Source of the DNA: Flavobacterium daejeonense DSM 17708
Lineage (GTDB): Bacteria; Bacteroidota; Bacteroidia; Flavobacteriales; Flavobacteriaceae
Length of the DNA: 64,000 nucleotides
Direction: 5' to 3'
NCBI RefSeq assembly: GCF_000425425.1
Contig: NZ_AUDK01000025.1
Location: 1-64,000 of the forward strand
Below are positions 1-9,124 of the stretch, piece by piece. The number at the start of each line of letters is the position of its first letter. Within the stretch, counting starts at the first letter, position 1. Made by a program: the position numbers and the translations under genes. The notes beneath the pieces are model-generated. The model searched no databases, was not told the origin of the DNA, and saw nothing but the letters and a program-made list of their open reading frames with translations.

Positions 1-229
1 CCTTTATTCAATTACACAACACCTTTTGCAAACTATTTTTAAACTTATTTTTTAATACCCTGATAACAAAGCTTTTCTATTTTAAACCTTTTTTTTAGTT
101 TGTAGGAATTTGGAAGAATAAAAAAGTAACTATAGTACAAATTCCTCGACAAGCTCAGGACAACAATACGAAATTTACAACTATACACACACTATACAAT
201 AGCACAAATTGCTCTTTAAAACAACTCCC
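1..229. other. AT-rich stretch without a gene
   Basis: No open frame with coding character is visible on either strand. The only recognisable item is a short imperfect palindromic motif near 144-159 (CCTCGACAAGCTCAGG), a kind of REP-like sequence often seen scattered between genes of flavobacteria. The rest is AT-rich intergenic DNA. Confidence 0.5.
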
Positions 230-325
230 TTAGCCCTGATAGTAGCGGTATCCTCCTGCAAAAGCGACAGCGAACACAAGAGATATAGCGGATAGCAGAT
301 CCCGATAGCTATCGGGATGCTTCTA
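230..325 (+). ncRNA. Flavo-1-like structured repeat element
   Basis: The stretch carries two blocks, TAGCCCTGATAG..AGCGGTATCCT and AGATATAGCGGATAGCAG, that can pair partly with each other (for example TATCCT with AGAGATA), separated by a variable loop. This arrangement recurs between genes in many flavobacterial genomes and resembles, from memory, the Flavo-1 RNA motif, whose function is unknown. It overlaps a perfect 20-bp palindrome at 299-318. The family assignment is recollection, not a covariance-model hit; it could simply be a dispersed repeat. Confidence 0.45.
299..318. repeat. 20-bp perfect palindrome
   Basis: ATCCCGATAG followed directly by CTATCGGGAT is a perfect inverted repeat with no loop. 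It closes the Flavo-1-like element. The core CCCGATAGCTATCGGG is a highly iterated palindrome in flavobacterial intergenic DNA. It may act as a weak terminator or be a mobile repeat unit. Confidence 0.7.
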
Positions 326-369
326 ATAAAAAAATCATTTTTATTTTAAAACATATACTATAATATATA

Positions 370-400
370 TTGTATGTATTTTTCTAATACTATATATTTG
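370..400 (+). promoter_or_regulatory. Bacteroidota-type promoter of thrS
   Basis: A TTG at 370-372 is separated by 20 bases from TATATTTG at 393-400, matching the -33 TTG and -7 TAnnTTTG boxes used by the Bacteroidota housekeeping sigma factor. Transcription would begin near 406, leaving a leader of under 20 bases before the thrS ATG. Confidence 0.75.
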
Positions 401-423
401 CACTCTCAAATAAAACAATAATA

Positions 424-2370
424 ATGATTAAGATTACTTTGCCCGACGGGTCAGTTAGAGAGTTCGCTACCGGCGTTACTCCAATGGATGTTGCTAAAAG
501 CATTAGCGAAGGATTCGCACGAAATGTCATTTCGGCTTCTTTCAATGGTACAACAGTGGAAACAGTGACTCCCTTGACCACGGACGGCAGTCTTACATTA
601 TATACATGGAATGATCTGGAAGGAAAAAAAGCTTTCTGGCACTCCACTTCGCACGTAATGGCGCAAGTATTAGAAGAAATGTATCCAGGCATCAAATTAA
701 CTTTAGGACCCGCAATCGCTAATGGGTTTTATTACGATGTAGATTTTGAAGACCAAAAAATCACTGAGGCTGATTTCAAAAAAATCGAAGACAGAGTTCT
801 TGAAATCTCAAGAGGTAAACACGAATTCAAATTACGACCTGTTTCAAAAGCAGAAGCATTAGAAATCTACAAAGACAACGTATACAAAACCGAATTGATT
901 TCCAATCTTGAAGATGGAACAATTACTTTTTGCGACCATGATACTTTTACTGATTTATGCCGAGGAGGACACATTCCAAACACAGGACTTATCAAGGCCA
1001 TGAAAGTAATGAGTGTTGCAGGTGCTTACTGGCGTGGTGATGAAAAAAACAAACAGTTAACTCGTGTTTACGGAACTTCATTCCCTAAACAAAAAGACCT
1101 TACTGAATATTTAGCTTTATTAGAGGAAGCAAAACGTCGCGATCACAGAAAATTAGGCAAAGAACTAGAATTATTTGCTTTCTCTCAAAAAGTTGGTCAA
1201 GGCTTACCATTATGGTTACCAAAAGGAGCCGCTTTGAGAGACCGATTAGAACAATTCTTAAAAAGAGCACAAAAAAAAGCCGGTTACGAGCAAGTTGTTA
1301 CTCCTCATATTGGACAAAAAGAACTTTATGTTACTTCCGGACACTATGCCAAATATGGAGCAGACAGCTTTCAACCTATTAACACACCTGCAGAAGGCGA
1401 AGAGTTTTTATTAAAACCAATGAACTGCCCTCACCACTGCGAAATCTACAACACCAGACCTTGGTCTTACAAAGACTTACCAAAAAGATATGCTGAATTT
1501 GGCACCGTTTATAGATACGAACAATCAGGTGAATTACACGGATTAACACGTGTACGTGGATTTACTCAGGATGACGCTCATATTTTCTGTACTCCGGAAC
1601 AATTAGACGAAGAATTCAAAAAAGTTATCGACCTTGTATTATATGTATTCGGCTCTTTAGGTTTTGAAAATTTTACTGCTCAAATTTCATTAAGAGACAA
1701 AGATAACAGAGACAAATACATTGGTACTGATGAAAATTGGGAAAAAGCCGAAAATGCAATCATTAATGCTGCCCGTGACAAAGGACTAAACACTGTTGTT
1801 GAATATGGCGAAGCTGCTTTTTACGGACCAAAATTAGATTTCATGGTAAAAGACGCCCTTGGAAGACAATGGCAACTTGGGACTATTCAGGTAGATTACA
1901 ACTTACCAGAGCGTTTTGATTTGACCTACAAAGGATCCGACAATGAATTACACCGTCCAGTGATGATTCACAGAGCACCATTTGGCTCTATGGAGCGTTT
2001 CATCGCAATTTTATTAGAACACACAGCAGGAAATTTCCCTCTTTGGCTAATGCCGGAACAGGCTATAATATTGTCTTTGAGCGAGAAATATGAAAATTAT
2101 GCCAAAAAAGTTTTAGAATTGCTAGAAAATCACGAAATTCGCGGGCTAATTGATAACCGAAACGAAACAATTGGAAAGAAAATCAGGGATGCAGAGATTC
2201 AAAAAATCCCATTTATGCTGATTGTAGGAGAAGAAGAAGAGAAAAACGGAACCATCTCCATTCGTCGTCACGGTCAGGAAGGAAAAGGAAATAGTACCGT
2301 TACAATTGAAGAATTTGCAGCAATTGTAAAAGAAGAAATAGAGAAGACATTAAAAGTATTTACAGTTTAA
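424..2370 (+). CDS. thrS: Threonine--tRNA ligase
   Basis: A 648-residue class II aminoacyl-tRNA synthetase that charges tRNA-Thr in the cytoplasm. In order it shows an N-terminal TGS domain (residues 1-61), the editing domain with HSTSH near residue 73 and CRGGH near 180, the catalytic core with the zinc-binding [10 protein letters not shown] at about 333, and a C-terminal anticodon-binding domain. Length is normal for the family. The ATG lies just downstream of a good TAnnTTTG promoter. It heads an operon with infC, rpmI and rplT, the common arrangement of these translation genes. Confidence 0.98.
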   Translation: MIKITLPDGSVREFATGVTPMDVAKSISEGFARNVISASFNGTTVETVTPLTTDGSLTLYTWNDLEGKKAFWHSTSHVMAQVLEEMYPGIKLTLGPAIANGFYYDVDFEDQKITEADFKKIEDRVLEISRGKHEFKLRPVSKAEALEIYKDNVYKTELISNLEDGTITFCDHDTFTDLCRGGHIPNTGLIKAMKVMSVAGAYWRGDEKNKQLTRVYGTSFPKQKDLTEYLALLEEAKRRDHRKLGKELELFAFSQKVGQGLPLWLPKGAALRDRLEQFLKRAQKKAGYEQVVTPHIGQKELYVTSGHYAKYGADSFQPINTPAEGEEFLLKPMNCPHHCEIYNTRPWSYKDLPKRYAEFGTVYRYEQSGELHGLTRVRGFTQDDAHIFCTPEQLDEEFKKVIDLVLYVFGSLGFENFTAQISLRDKDNRDKYIGTDENWEKAENAIINAARDKGLNTVVEYGEAAFYGPKLDFMVKDALGRQWQLGTIQVDYNLPERFDLTYKGSDNELHRPVMIHRAPFGSMERFIAILLEHTAGNFPLWLMPEQAIILSLSEKYENYAKKVLELLENHEIRGLIDNRNETIGKKIRDAEIQKIPFMLIVGEEEEKNGTISIRRHGQEGKGNSTVTIEEFAAIVKEEIEKTLKVFTV

Positions 2371-2386
2371 CTTAAATTTTAAAGCC

Positions 2387-2944
2387 ATAGCAATAAGAAG
2401 CAACAGAGGTTTTCAACCTCGCGTAGAAAAAAAGGATGCCCACAGAATCAATAATAATATTCGTGGTTTACAAGAAGTACGACTCGTAGGAGAAAACGTA
2501 GAAATTGGGATTTATAAAATTTCAGATGCTTTGCGTAAAGCTGATGAGTTGGAATTGGATTTGGTGGAGATTTCCCCTAATGCCGAACCACCTGTTTGTA
2601 AGATTATGGACTACAAAAAATTCCTTTATGAGCAGAAAAAACGTGAAAAGGAATTGAAGGCCAAATCAGCTCAAATTGTAGTTAAGGAAATCCGTTTTGG
2701 TCCTCAGACAGATGAGCACGATTACGAATTTAAAAGAAAAAACGCTGAAAAATTCTTAAAAGAGGGTTCTAAATTAAAAGCATTTGTATTCTTCAAAGGG
2801 CGTTCAATTATTTATAAAGACCAAGGGCAAATCTTATTGTTAAGACTGGCTCAGGATTTAGAAGAGTTTGGTAAAGTTGAAGCAATGCCTGTTCTTGAAG
2901 GAAAGCGAATGATTATGTTCATTGCGCCTAAGAAAAAGAAATAA
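2387..2944 (+). CDS. infC: Translation initiation factor IF-3 (apparent AUA start)
   Basis: IF-3 binds the 30S subunit and enforces correct initiator codon choice. The conserved N-terminus reads (M)[19 protein letters not shown], and the codon in the initiator position is ATA at 2387-2389; no ATG, GTG or TTG lies in frame nearby. A TTG at 2531 would delete about 48 conserved residues of the N-terminal domain, so the start is placed at ATA, giving 185 residues. IF-3 rejects non-canonical starts, and infC genes often use AUU-like codons for autoregulation; AUA here fits that logic (inference). It lies 16 bases after thrS. Confidence 0.93.
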   Translation: MAIRSNRGFQPRVEKKDAHRINNNIRGLQEVRLVGENVEIGIYKISDALRKADELELDLVEISPNAEPPVCKIMDYKKFLYEQKKREKELKAKSAQIVVKEIRFGPQTDEHDYEFKRKNAEKFLKEGSKLKAFVFFKGRSIIYKDQGQILLLRLAQDLEEFGKVEAMPVLEGKRMIMFIAPKKKK

Positions 2945-2950
2945 TATCAG

Positions 2951-3012
2951 TCTGCAGAAAGCAGATTGAAGAAAATACAATGAGATTGCTTCGCGCAGCT
3001 CGCAAAGACAAG
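2951..3012. repeat. REP-like sequence in the infC-rpmI spacer
   Basis: The 100-base spacer contains a small hairpin (TCTGC/GCAGA at 2951-2965) followed by a GAGATTGCTTCGCGC..GCTCGCAAAGAC motif around 2981-3009. That wording is typical of short dispersed repeats in flavobacterial intergenic regions. It could also form part of the leader that controls rpmI-rplT translation. Only the sequence pattern supports this. Confidence 0.35.
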
Positions 3013-3044
3013 TAAGTAAGAATAAATTAAAAAACTAGGAAAAA

Positions 3045-3242
3045 ATGCCTAAAATGAAAACCAAATCTAGCGCCAAGAAACGTTTTAAAGTTACTGGTTC
3101 TGGAAAAATTAAAAGAAAGCATGCTTTTAAAAGTCACATCTTGACTAAAAAATCTAAGAAACGTAAATTAGCTTTGACTCACTCAACGCTAGTTCACGAA
3201 TCAGATATGAACAGCATCAAAAAACAATTAAGAATTATCTAA
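3045..3242 (+). CDS. rpmI: 50S ribosomal protein L35
   Basis: A 65-residue, strongly basic protein beginning [20 protein letters not shown], the diagnostic N-terminus of L35, a component of the large ribosomal subunit. Its length matches the family. It sits between infC and rplT in the standard IF-3 operon order. Confidence 0.98.
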   Translation: MPKMKTKSSAKKRFKVTGSGKIKRKHAFKSHILTKKSKKRKLALTHSTLVHESDMNSIKKQLRII

Positions 3243-3359
3243 TCGACAATTGTCAATTAAAATTCTTTAGGTTAAAACAATTTAATAACCTTGGAGTATG
3301 GCCAATAAGTACCCTTGATTAAATTCGGGTCGCCTGCTACAAAAATAAAAGTAAAAATT
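3243..3359 (+). other. rpmI-rplT spacer with small hairpins
   Basis: This 117-base spacer holds two weak inverted repeats: TTGG/CCAA around 3292-3306 and ACCC/GGGT around 3311-3330. The length and placement just before rplT would suit an L20-type autoregulatory leader, but the pairing is weak and no known motif was recognised. Confidence 0.25.
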
Positions 3360-3704
3360 ATGCCAAGATCGGTAAATTCAGTTGCTAAAAGAGCAAGAAG
3401 AAAAAAAATAATGAAACAAGCCAAAGGTTTCTTTGGTCGTCGTAAAAACGTTTGGACAGTTGCTAAAAACGCGGTAGAAAAAGCAATGCTTTATGCTTAC
3501 CGTGACAGAAAGCAAAACAAAAGAAACTTCCGTTCATTATGGATCCAACGTATTAACGCAGGAGCCAGATTGGAAGGAATGTCTTATTCTCAATTCATGG
3601 GTAAAGTAAAAGCTAACGGAATCGAATTGAACAGAAAAGTTCTTGCTGATTTAGCTATGAACCACCCGGAAGCTTTCAAAGCTGTACTTAATAAAGTAAA
3701 ATAA
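3360..3704 (+). CDS. rplT: 50S ribosomal protein L20
   Basis: A 114-residue basic ribosomal protein required early in 50S assembly. The true N-terminus is [20 protein letters not shown], so the ATG at 3360 is chosen over an in-frame TTG at 3315 that would add 15 non-conserved residues. The [10 protein letters not shown] and RRLWI-type ([12 protein letters not shown]) blocks are typical of L20. It is the last gene of the operon, followed by a strong terminator. Confidence 0.98.
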   Translation: MPRSVNSVAKRARRKKIMKQAKGFFGRRKNVWTVAKNAVEKAMLYAYRDRKQNKRNFRSLWIQRINAGARLEGMSYSQFMGKVKANGIELNRKVLADLAMNHPEAFKAVLNKVK

Positions 3705-3746
3705 ACGTTTTATCAACTCAATTTAGGATTACTTACTTATCATAAA

Positions 3747-3776
3747 AAACCCAGTCAAATGACTGGGTTTTTGTTT
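3747..3776 (+). terminator. Rho-independent terminator of the thrS-rplT operon
   Basis: AAACCCAGTC (3747-3756) pairs perfectly with GACTGGGTTT (3761-3770) around an AAAT loop and is followed by TTGTTTT. Confidence 0.9.
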
Positions 3777-3833
3777 TCTAAAATTTAATATATAGAAATT
3801 AGATTATTACATTTGTATTAAACCAACAATCAA

Positions 3834-4406
3834 ATGTATTCAGTATTTTTAGAACATATCCAAAAATTCATCTCATTAGAAACTTTTGAAATTGACATTT
3901 TAGAATCTAGTTTAGCTATTTCGAAAATAAACAAGAAAGAACATGTTTTACAAGAGAGCCAGGTTTGTAATACAATGTATTTTATAATCAAAGGATGCTT
4001 TAGGCAATACATAATTAACAATAAGGGAATAGAGCAGACACTCCAATTTGGAGTAGAGAGTTGGTGGATTACCGATTATTTAAGTTTTCACAATCACACA
4101 CCCTCACATTTTTATATTCAGGCAGTAGAAAACTCTGAAATCATAGCAATTAAAAAAAACGTACTTGAATCATTATTAATTCAGATCCCTAAATTAGAGC
4201 GCTATCTTCGAATTGTATCTCAAAAAACATTTGGAGCTGCTCAAATGCGTATCAAATTTTTATTTACAATGTCAGCAGAAGAGAGATATCAGCATTTTAG
4301 TAATCTTAATCCAGAATTTGTTCAGCGGGTTCCTCAATATATGCTTGCCTCTTATTTAGATTTTTCAGCAGAATTTATGAGTAAAATACGAGCCGGAAAA
4401 GCGTAA
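3834..4406 (+). CDS. Crp/Fnr family transcriptional regulator
   Basis: A 190-residue protein with an N-terminal cyclic-nucleotide-binding-type beta-roll (about residues 20-110, with a typical MYFIIKGCFRQY strand) and a C-terminal helix-turn-helix (VPQYMLASYLDFSAEFMSKIR near the end). Short Crp/Fnr proteins of this size are common in Bacteroidota. No Fe-S cysteine cluster is evident, so the inducer is unknown. Its stop is directly followed by the AhpD-like gene, implying co-transcription and perhaps a shared stress or quinone-related role (inference). Confidence 0.85.
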   Translation: MYSVFLEHIQKFISLETFEIDILESSLAISKINKKEHVLQESQVCNTMYFIIKGCFRQYIINNKGIEQTLQFGVESWWITDYLSFHNHTPSHFYIQAVENSEIIAIKKNVLESLLIQIPKLERYLRIVSQKTFGAAQMRIKFLFTMSAEERYQHFSNLNPEFVQRVPQYMLASYLDFSAEFMSKIRAGKA

Positions 4407-4484
4407 ATGCATTTCTTGAAGCAGTTCAAGTTTTTTAAAGTATACATGAATAACCTTTGTAATGAACTTTTAAAACATATAAAA

Positions 4485-4919
4485 ATGAATTCAAGAATAG
4501 TTATTCCGCAAGTTGCTCCAGAAGCCTACCAAGCCTTAATGAATCTAGAAAAATACATTTCTACAACCTCATTAACTTCAACTCACAAAGAATTAATTAA
4601 AATTCGTGCTTCACAAATAAATGGATGTGCTTTTTGCATCAATATGCATACAGCTGATGCAAGAAAATTAGGCGAAACAGAACAGCGTATTTACCTTACC
4701 AGTGCATGGCGAGAAGCTGATGTTTTTACAGAAGAAGAAAAAGCAATTTTAGCTTTAACAGAACAAGTGACATTAATCAGTAATCATGTTTCTGATGAAG
4801 TTTATCATAATGCTGCCCGTCTTTTTGGCGAAAAATATCTGGCCGAAATCATTCTTACCATCATTACGATAAACTCATGGAACAGATTCGCAATCACAAC
4901 TGGATTAAGAGCGTCCTAA
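4485..4919 (+). CDS. AhpD-like carboxymuconolactone decarboxylase family protein
   Basis: A 144-residue protein with the AhpD-type active-site motif CAFCINMHTADARKLGE (CxxC plus histidine) near residues 46-62. Such proteins are small thiol-dependent peroxidase-like or alkylhydroperoxidase-related enzymes. The frame is open up to 4407, but the family N-terminus (MNSRIVIPQVAPEAY) begins at ATG 4485, which is taken as the start. It follows a Crp/Fnr regulator in the same direction, a frequent pairing in Bacteroidota. Confidence 0.88.
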   Translation: MNSRIVIPQVAPEAYQALMNLEKYISTTSLTSTHKELIKIRASQINGCAFCINMHTADARKLGETEQRIYLTSAWREADVFTEEEKAILALTEQVTLISNHVSDEVYHNAARLFGEKYLAEIILTIITINSWNRFAITTGLRAS

Positions 4920-4941
4920 CCCAACTAGTGCATTAAAAAGA

Positions 4942-4976
4942 GCCTTTTTTACACATTAGCAAAAAAGGCCTTTTTT
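4942..4976. terminator. Bidirectional terminator between convergent genes
   Basis: GCCTTTTTT (4942-4950) pairs with AAAAAAGGC (4961-4969) around a 10-base loop, with a T-run on the plus strand and the complementary arrangement on the minus strand. It separates the AhpD-like gene from the convergent gene at 5004. Confidence 0.75.
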
Positions 4977-5003
4977 ATATTTTATGTACACCTCACAGAA
5001 TAA

Positions 5004-6266
5004 TTATGTTTTTAATTTTTTCTTTCTAGCTGCAGGAAACAAAACATTATTTAAAATCAACCTGTAACCCGGAGAATTTGGATGTAAATCTAACATTGTA
5101 GGCGCATCCCCCACTTTGTGCTGATAATCTTCCGGATCATGACCGCCATAAAAACTAAACATTCCTTTTCCTTTTTGGCCGTGAAGATACCGAACTTCGC
5201 CATTCAACTCACAACTTCCTAAAATCAACATATTCGATTTTACTAATTTAGAATCAAATGCGGTAGTTTGCCCCATAAATCCCTTTATCAATTGCGTATG
5301 ATTTTGACAAAGCATACTGGGAATTGGATCCCATTTTGCCGAAAATTCCATTAAAGTAAAATAATCTTTTTCCATAGGAACCGTTCTTTTTTCAGTCATA
5401 TCAATATCTGAAAACTCATAACGTTCCGGTCGGCGTTCCAGAATAAAATCTTTAAAAGCAAAAGAATTTGAGTAATTCAATTTCGATTGATAATTAGCTT
5501 CACTCGGGTCGCCATCAAACATAGATTCACAAATATCAACCCCTTCAGCCGAAAGAGCAATATCAAAACTATCTGTAGCCGAACACATGGCAAACATAAA
5601 ACCGCCTCCTATTACAAAATCTCTGATTTTTTTAGCTACAGCTGTTTTTTCCTGAGATACTTTTGAAAAACCTAATTGATACGCTAAATTTTCAGCTTCT
5701 TTTTTTTGTTCAATATACCAGGGCGCATTGCGATAAGAGCCATAAAACTTCCCATATTGTCCGGTAAAATCCTCGTGATGCAAGTGCAACCAATCGTATA
5801 AAACCAATTGGTCACTTAAAACTTCGGTATCATAAATAGGTGTAAAAGGAATTTCTGCATAAGTTAAAACCAAAGTAACCGCATCATCCCAGGGTTGTTT
5901 GCCTTTTGGTGTATAAACTGCTATTTTAGGAGCTTTCTCTAAAACTACATTTTCCATATTTTGCGAAGGGCTGGCAATTTCGTTCAAAATTGCCTGTTCA
6001 TCAGCATCAGAAAGAATTTCAAAACTTACACCTCTGATTTGACATTCTTTACGAATTTCATTTGCATCAGGTAATAAAAAAGAACCTCCGCGATAATTTA
6101 GCAACCAACTCGCTTTGTATTTTTTATCCAGACACCAATAGGTAATTCCGTAAGCTTTCAGATGATTTTGCTGCGAAGTTTCATCCATTGGCAACAAAAT
6201 AAAAGAAGCCTTAGCGGTGAAGGAATATAAAATAAAAATAAAAAGCGCTATATTTCTAAAAACCAT
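5004..6266 (-). CDS. Conserved exported protein of Bacteroidota (often labelled asparagine synthetase B)
   Basis: A 420-residue protein with a plausible signal peptide (residues 1-20, ending near KAS). Relatives in flavobacteria, usually next to dnaB, are commonly labelled asparagine synthetase B. However, I see neither an N-terminal nucleophile cysteine nor the SGGxDS PP-loop of true AsnB, so that name looks unsupported. Conserved-looking stretches include GGGFMFAMCSATDSFD (about residues 224-239) and FYGGHDPEDYQH near 376, which suggest an amidotransferase-like or hydrolase fold (inference). It lies 36 bases downstream of dnaB and may be co-transcribed. Confidence 0.7.
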   Translation of the reverse strand: MVFRNIALFIFILYSFTAKASFILLPMDETSQQNHLKAYGITYWCLDKKYKASWLLNYRGGSFLLPDANEIRKECQIRGVSFEILSDADEQAILNEIASPSQNMENVVLEKAPKIAVYTPKGKQPWDDAVTLVLTYAEIPFTPIYDTEVLSDQLVLYDWLHLHHEDFTGQYGKFYGSYRNAPWYIEQKKEAENLAYQLGFSKVSQEKTAVAKKIRDFVIGGGFMFAMCSATDSFDIALSAEGVDICESMFDGDPSEANYQSKLNYSNSFAFKDFILERRPERYEFSDIDMTEKRTVPMEKDYFTLMEFSAKWDPIPSMLCQNHTQLIKGFMGQTTAFDSKLVKSNMLILGSCELNGEVRYLHGQKGKGMFSFYGGHDPEDYQHKVGDAPTMLDLHPNSPGYRLILNNVLFPAARKKKLKT

Positions 6267-6302
6267 TAGGAAAGTTTTATTTCAAATATAGCACTTTTTA
6301 CC

Positions 6303-7847
6303 TTAAAAGGGCATATCATCGTCATCATCATCATTCAAATTGCTTCCGAAAGCTTCATGAGGCGATGGCAAATTTTTAGTAATAAACGAATTATCATCCT
6401 GATTCATCGATGACGGTAAGTCATCATCATAGCCTCCACTGTAATCATCCAAATTATCAAATTTTCCTAAATGTCCTAAGAATTTCAAACGCACATTTTC
6501 AATTCCCCCGTTACGGTGTTTGGCAATCATAATCTCAGCCTGACCGGCTGTTGGAGCTGCTTCATCATCATCCCATTCGTCAATTTTATAATATTCCGGA
6601 CGGTATAAAAACGATACAATATCGGCATCCTGCTCAATCGCTCCCGATTCACGAAGGTCGGAAAGCAACGGACGCTTACTGGATCCACGGGTTTCCACCG
6701 CACGCGAAAGCTGAGAAAGAGCAATAACAGGTACGTTCAACTCTTTGGCCAATGCTTTTAGGTTTCGGGAAATTGTCGAAATCTCCTGCTCACGGTTTCC
6801 TCCTCCTTTAGTATTTCCACCGGCAGTCATCAACTGTAAGTAGTCAATAATAATAATTTTAATTCCGTGTTGGGAAGCCAAACGTCTGGCTTTGGCACGT
6901 AAATCAAAAATAGAAAGTGAAGGTGTATCATCAATAAACAAAGGCGCTTTTTCTAAGTCCTTTACTTTTGTACTCAACATCGTCCACTCATGCGGTTCTA
7001 ATTTTCCGGTACGTAATTTTTCAGAAGACAAACCTGTTTCTGAGGAAATCAAACGGGTAATAAGCTGAACGGATGCCATCTCCAGCGAAAATATAGCTAC
7101 TCCGTGTCCGTAATCAATCGCCATGTTTCGGGCCATCGACAATACGAAGGCTGTTTTTCCCATCGCAGGACGTGCTGCGATAATAATCAAGTCACTCGGC
7201 TGCCAACCGGATGTTAGTTTATCCAAATTAGTAAACCCGGTTTCAACTCCACTCAAACCTTCTTTTTTACTAATTTCTTCAATTTTCTTTTTGGCTTGTA
7301 ATACTAAACTTTGTGCGGTTTCCGAGCTTCGTTTAATATTTCCCTGAGTTACTTCATAAAGTTTGGATTCGGCTTTATCTAACAAATCAAAAACATCGGT
7401 AGTTTCATCATAGGAATCTTCGATAATTTCATTGGAAATCCGAATCAAACTACGCTGAATAAATTTCTGAAGAATAATTCTGGAGTGAAACTCGATATGC
7501 GCCGAAGAGGAAATTTTTTGCGTAAGCTGAATTAAATAAAAATCACCTCCGGCTAAATCTAATTTTCCGTTTTTCTTTAACTGTGCAGAAACCGTAAGCA
7601 AATCGATGGGTTGCGTTTCGGTAAACAATTGCACAATGGCTTCAAAAATATGTCGGTGGGCTTCTTTATAAAAGGCATCTGGTTGCAAAATATCAATTAC
7701 ATCATCTACCCCTTTTTTATCAATCATCATCGCACCCAGCACAGCTTCCTCTAAATCAACAGCTTGAGGAGGCAACTTCCCTTTTTCCAGGTTTATTATT
7801 GTAGCTTTATCAACCTTTACCGGCTTTACATTCTTGAAATTTTCCAT
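6303..7847 (-). CDS. dnaB: Replicative DNA helicase DnaB
   Basis: A 514-residue hexameric helicase that unwinds DNA at the replication fork. The N-terminal primase-interacting domain covers about residues 25-130. The RecA-like domain carries the Walker A motif ARPAMGKTA near 224-232, the Walker B region IIIIDYLQLM near 333, and the arginine-rich RESGAIEQDAD segment. The C-terminus ends in an aspartate run followed by MPF, as is common in flavobacterial DnaB. No intein is present. Length is normal. Confidence 0.98.
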   Translation of the reverse strand: MENFKNVKPVKVDKATIINLEKGKLPPQAVDLEEAVLGAMMIDKKGVDDVIDILQPDAFYKEAHRHIFEAIVQLFTETQPIDLLTVSAQLKKNGKLDLAGGDFYLIQLTQKISSSAHIEFHSRIILQKFIQRSLIRISNEIIEDSYDETTDVFDLLDKAESKLYEVTQGNIKRSSETAQSLVLQAKKKIEEISKKEGLSGVETGFTNLDKLTSGWQPSDLIIIAARPAMGKTAFVLSMARNMAIDYGHGVAIFSLEMASVQLITRLISSETGLSSEKLRTGKLEPHEWTMLSTKVKDLEKAPLFIDDTPSLSIFDLRAKARRLASQHGIKIIIIDYLQLMTAGGNTKGGGNREQEISTISRNLKALAKELNVPVIALSQLSRAVETRGSSKRPLLSDLRESGAIEQDADIVSFLYRPEYYKIDEWDDDEAAPTAGQAEIMIAKHRNGGIENVRLKFLGHLGKFDNLDDYSGGYDDDLPSSMNQDDNSFITKNLPSPHEAFGSNLNDDDDDDMPF

Positions 7848-7940
7848 AGCACGAAAGTAGCATAAATTTTAAAAAAAACACAGTTTAGTTATTACAACAA
7901 TATGTTTATAACTAACTCCAATTTGTTTATAACCTCCAAA

Positions 7941-7970
7941 AAAAAATCCGAAACGGTAAGGTTTCGGATT
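7941..7970 (-). terminator. Terminator of accA
   Basis: On the minus strand AATCCGAAAC pairs with GTTTCGGATT (7945-7954 with 7961-7970) and is followed by a run of T. It lies just downstream of accA. Confidence 0.85.
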
Positions 7971-7991
7971 CTATATTCGTAAAAGGGTTTA

Positions 7992-8945
7992 TTATTCTTT
8001 AAACTCACCCATTTTAGTGTACTTATCCATTCGCTGTGCAATTAAGTCAGCTGTTGATAATTTTTTCAACTCCTCATATCCTTTCAAAATGTATTTTTCA
8101 ACGGTTTTAAAAGTAGTTTCTCTGTCATAATGAGCTCCTCCCAGAGGTTCCGGAATTACATCATCCACCAATTGCTGTTTTTTCATATCGGCAGAAGTCA
8201 ATTTTAAGGCTTCAGCAGCTTTCTCTTTGTATTCCCAGCTTTTCCATAAGATAGAAGAACAAGATTCCGGAGAAATAACCGAATACCAGGTGTTTTCTAA
8301 CATATAAACACGGTCTCCAACACCAATTCCTAAAGCTCCTCCTGAAGCTCCTTCTCCAACAATAATGGTAATTACAGGAACTTTAAGCAAAACCATCTCG
8401 TAAATATTTCTGGCAATCGCTTCTCCTTGTCCGCGTTCCTCAGCTTCTAAACCTGGATAAGCTCCCGGAGTATCCACTAAAGTAACAATTGGAATCCCAA
8501 ACTTTTCAGCCATTTTCATCAATCGTAAGGCTTTACGATATCCTTCAGGATTAGCCATCCCGAAATTTCTATATTGACGTGTTTTAGTATTGTATCCTTT
8601 TTGTTGACCAATAATCATAAAAGACTGACCTCCAATTTTCCCTAAACCACCTACCATGGCTTTGTCGTCTTTAAATCCTCTGTCTCCGTGAAGTTCTAAA
8701 AAAGTATCTCCGCAAAGTCCTCTAATATGATCTAAAGTATAAGGACGGTTTGGATGTCTTGATAGTTGTACACGTTGCCAAGCCGTAAGATTTCCATATA
8801 TCTTCTTTTTGGTCTCAATCAATTTATCATTAATTTGATTGCATGTATTGGTAACATCAACCTCTGATTCCTGTCCAATAACCTGACATTTTTCTAATTG
8901 CTCTTCAAGTTCTTTTATTGGAAGCTCAAAATCTAAATATTCCAT
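7992..8945 (-). CDS. accA: Acetyl-CoA carboxylase carboxyltransferase subunit alpha
   Basis: A 317-residue crotonase-fold subunit that, with AccD, transfers CO2 from carboxybiotin to acetyl-CoA in fatty-acid synthesis. It shows the family blocks [56 protein letters not shown] and [17 protein letters not shown]. Length matches AccA exactly. A TAnnTTTG box stands upstream and a terminator follows, so it is probably transcribed alone. Confidence 0.98.
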   Translation of the reverse strand: MEYLDFELPIKELEEQLEKCQVIGQESEVDVTNTCNQINDKLIETKKKIYGNLTAWQRVQLSRHPNRPYTLDHIRGLCGDTFLELHGDRGFKDDKAMVGGLGKIGGQSFMIIGQQKGYNTKTRQYRNFGMANPEGYRKALRLMKMAEKFGIPIVTLVDTPGAYPGLEAEERGQGEAIARNIYEMVLLKVPVITIIVGEGASGGALGIGVGDRVYMLENTWYSVISPESCSSILWKSWEYKEKAAEALKLTSADMKKQQLVDDVIPEPLGGAHYDRETTFKTVEKYILKGYEELKKLSTADLIAQRMDKYTKMGEFKE

Positions 8946-8978
8946 AGGATTTGTGCGTTATTATTTTATTTGGAAGTG

Positions 8979-8986
8979 CAAATATA
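8979..8986 (-). promoter_or_regulatory. -7 box of the accA promoter
   Basis: On the minus strand the sequence reads TATATTTG, a full match to TAnnTTTG, 34 bases before the accA start. No convincing -33 TTG was found at the usual distance. Confidence 0.6.
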
Positions 8987-9124
8987 AAATATTAAATCAT
9001 TTACACCCGTTAATTTTTTTATTTTAGTCTATCCCGACAAAGATACAACCAATTATACTATTCTTAGACAAACTTCTGCTAAAACCTCATCTTACTGAAA
9101 ATCAAAACGTAAAATATAATTATT

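Noticed and set aside
2531..2944. TTG at 2531 as the start of infC
   Set aside because: It would remove about 48 residues of the conserved N-terminal IF-3 domain, which is encoded intact upstream from an ATA codon.
4407..4484. Upstream extension of the AhpD-like gene
   Set aside because: The 26 extra residues do not match the family, whose N-terminus begins at ATG 4485.
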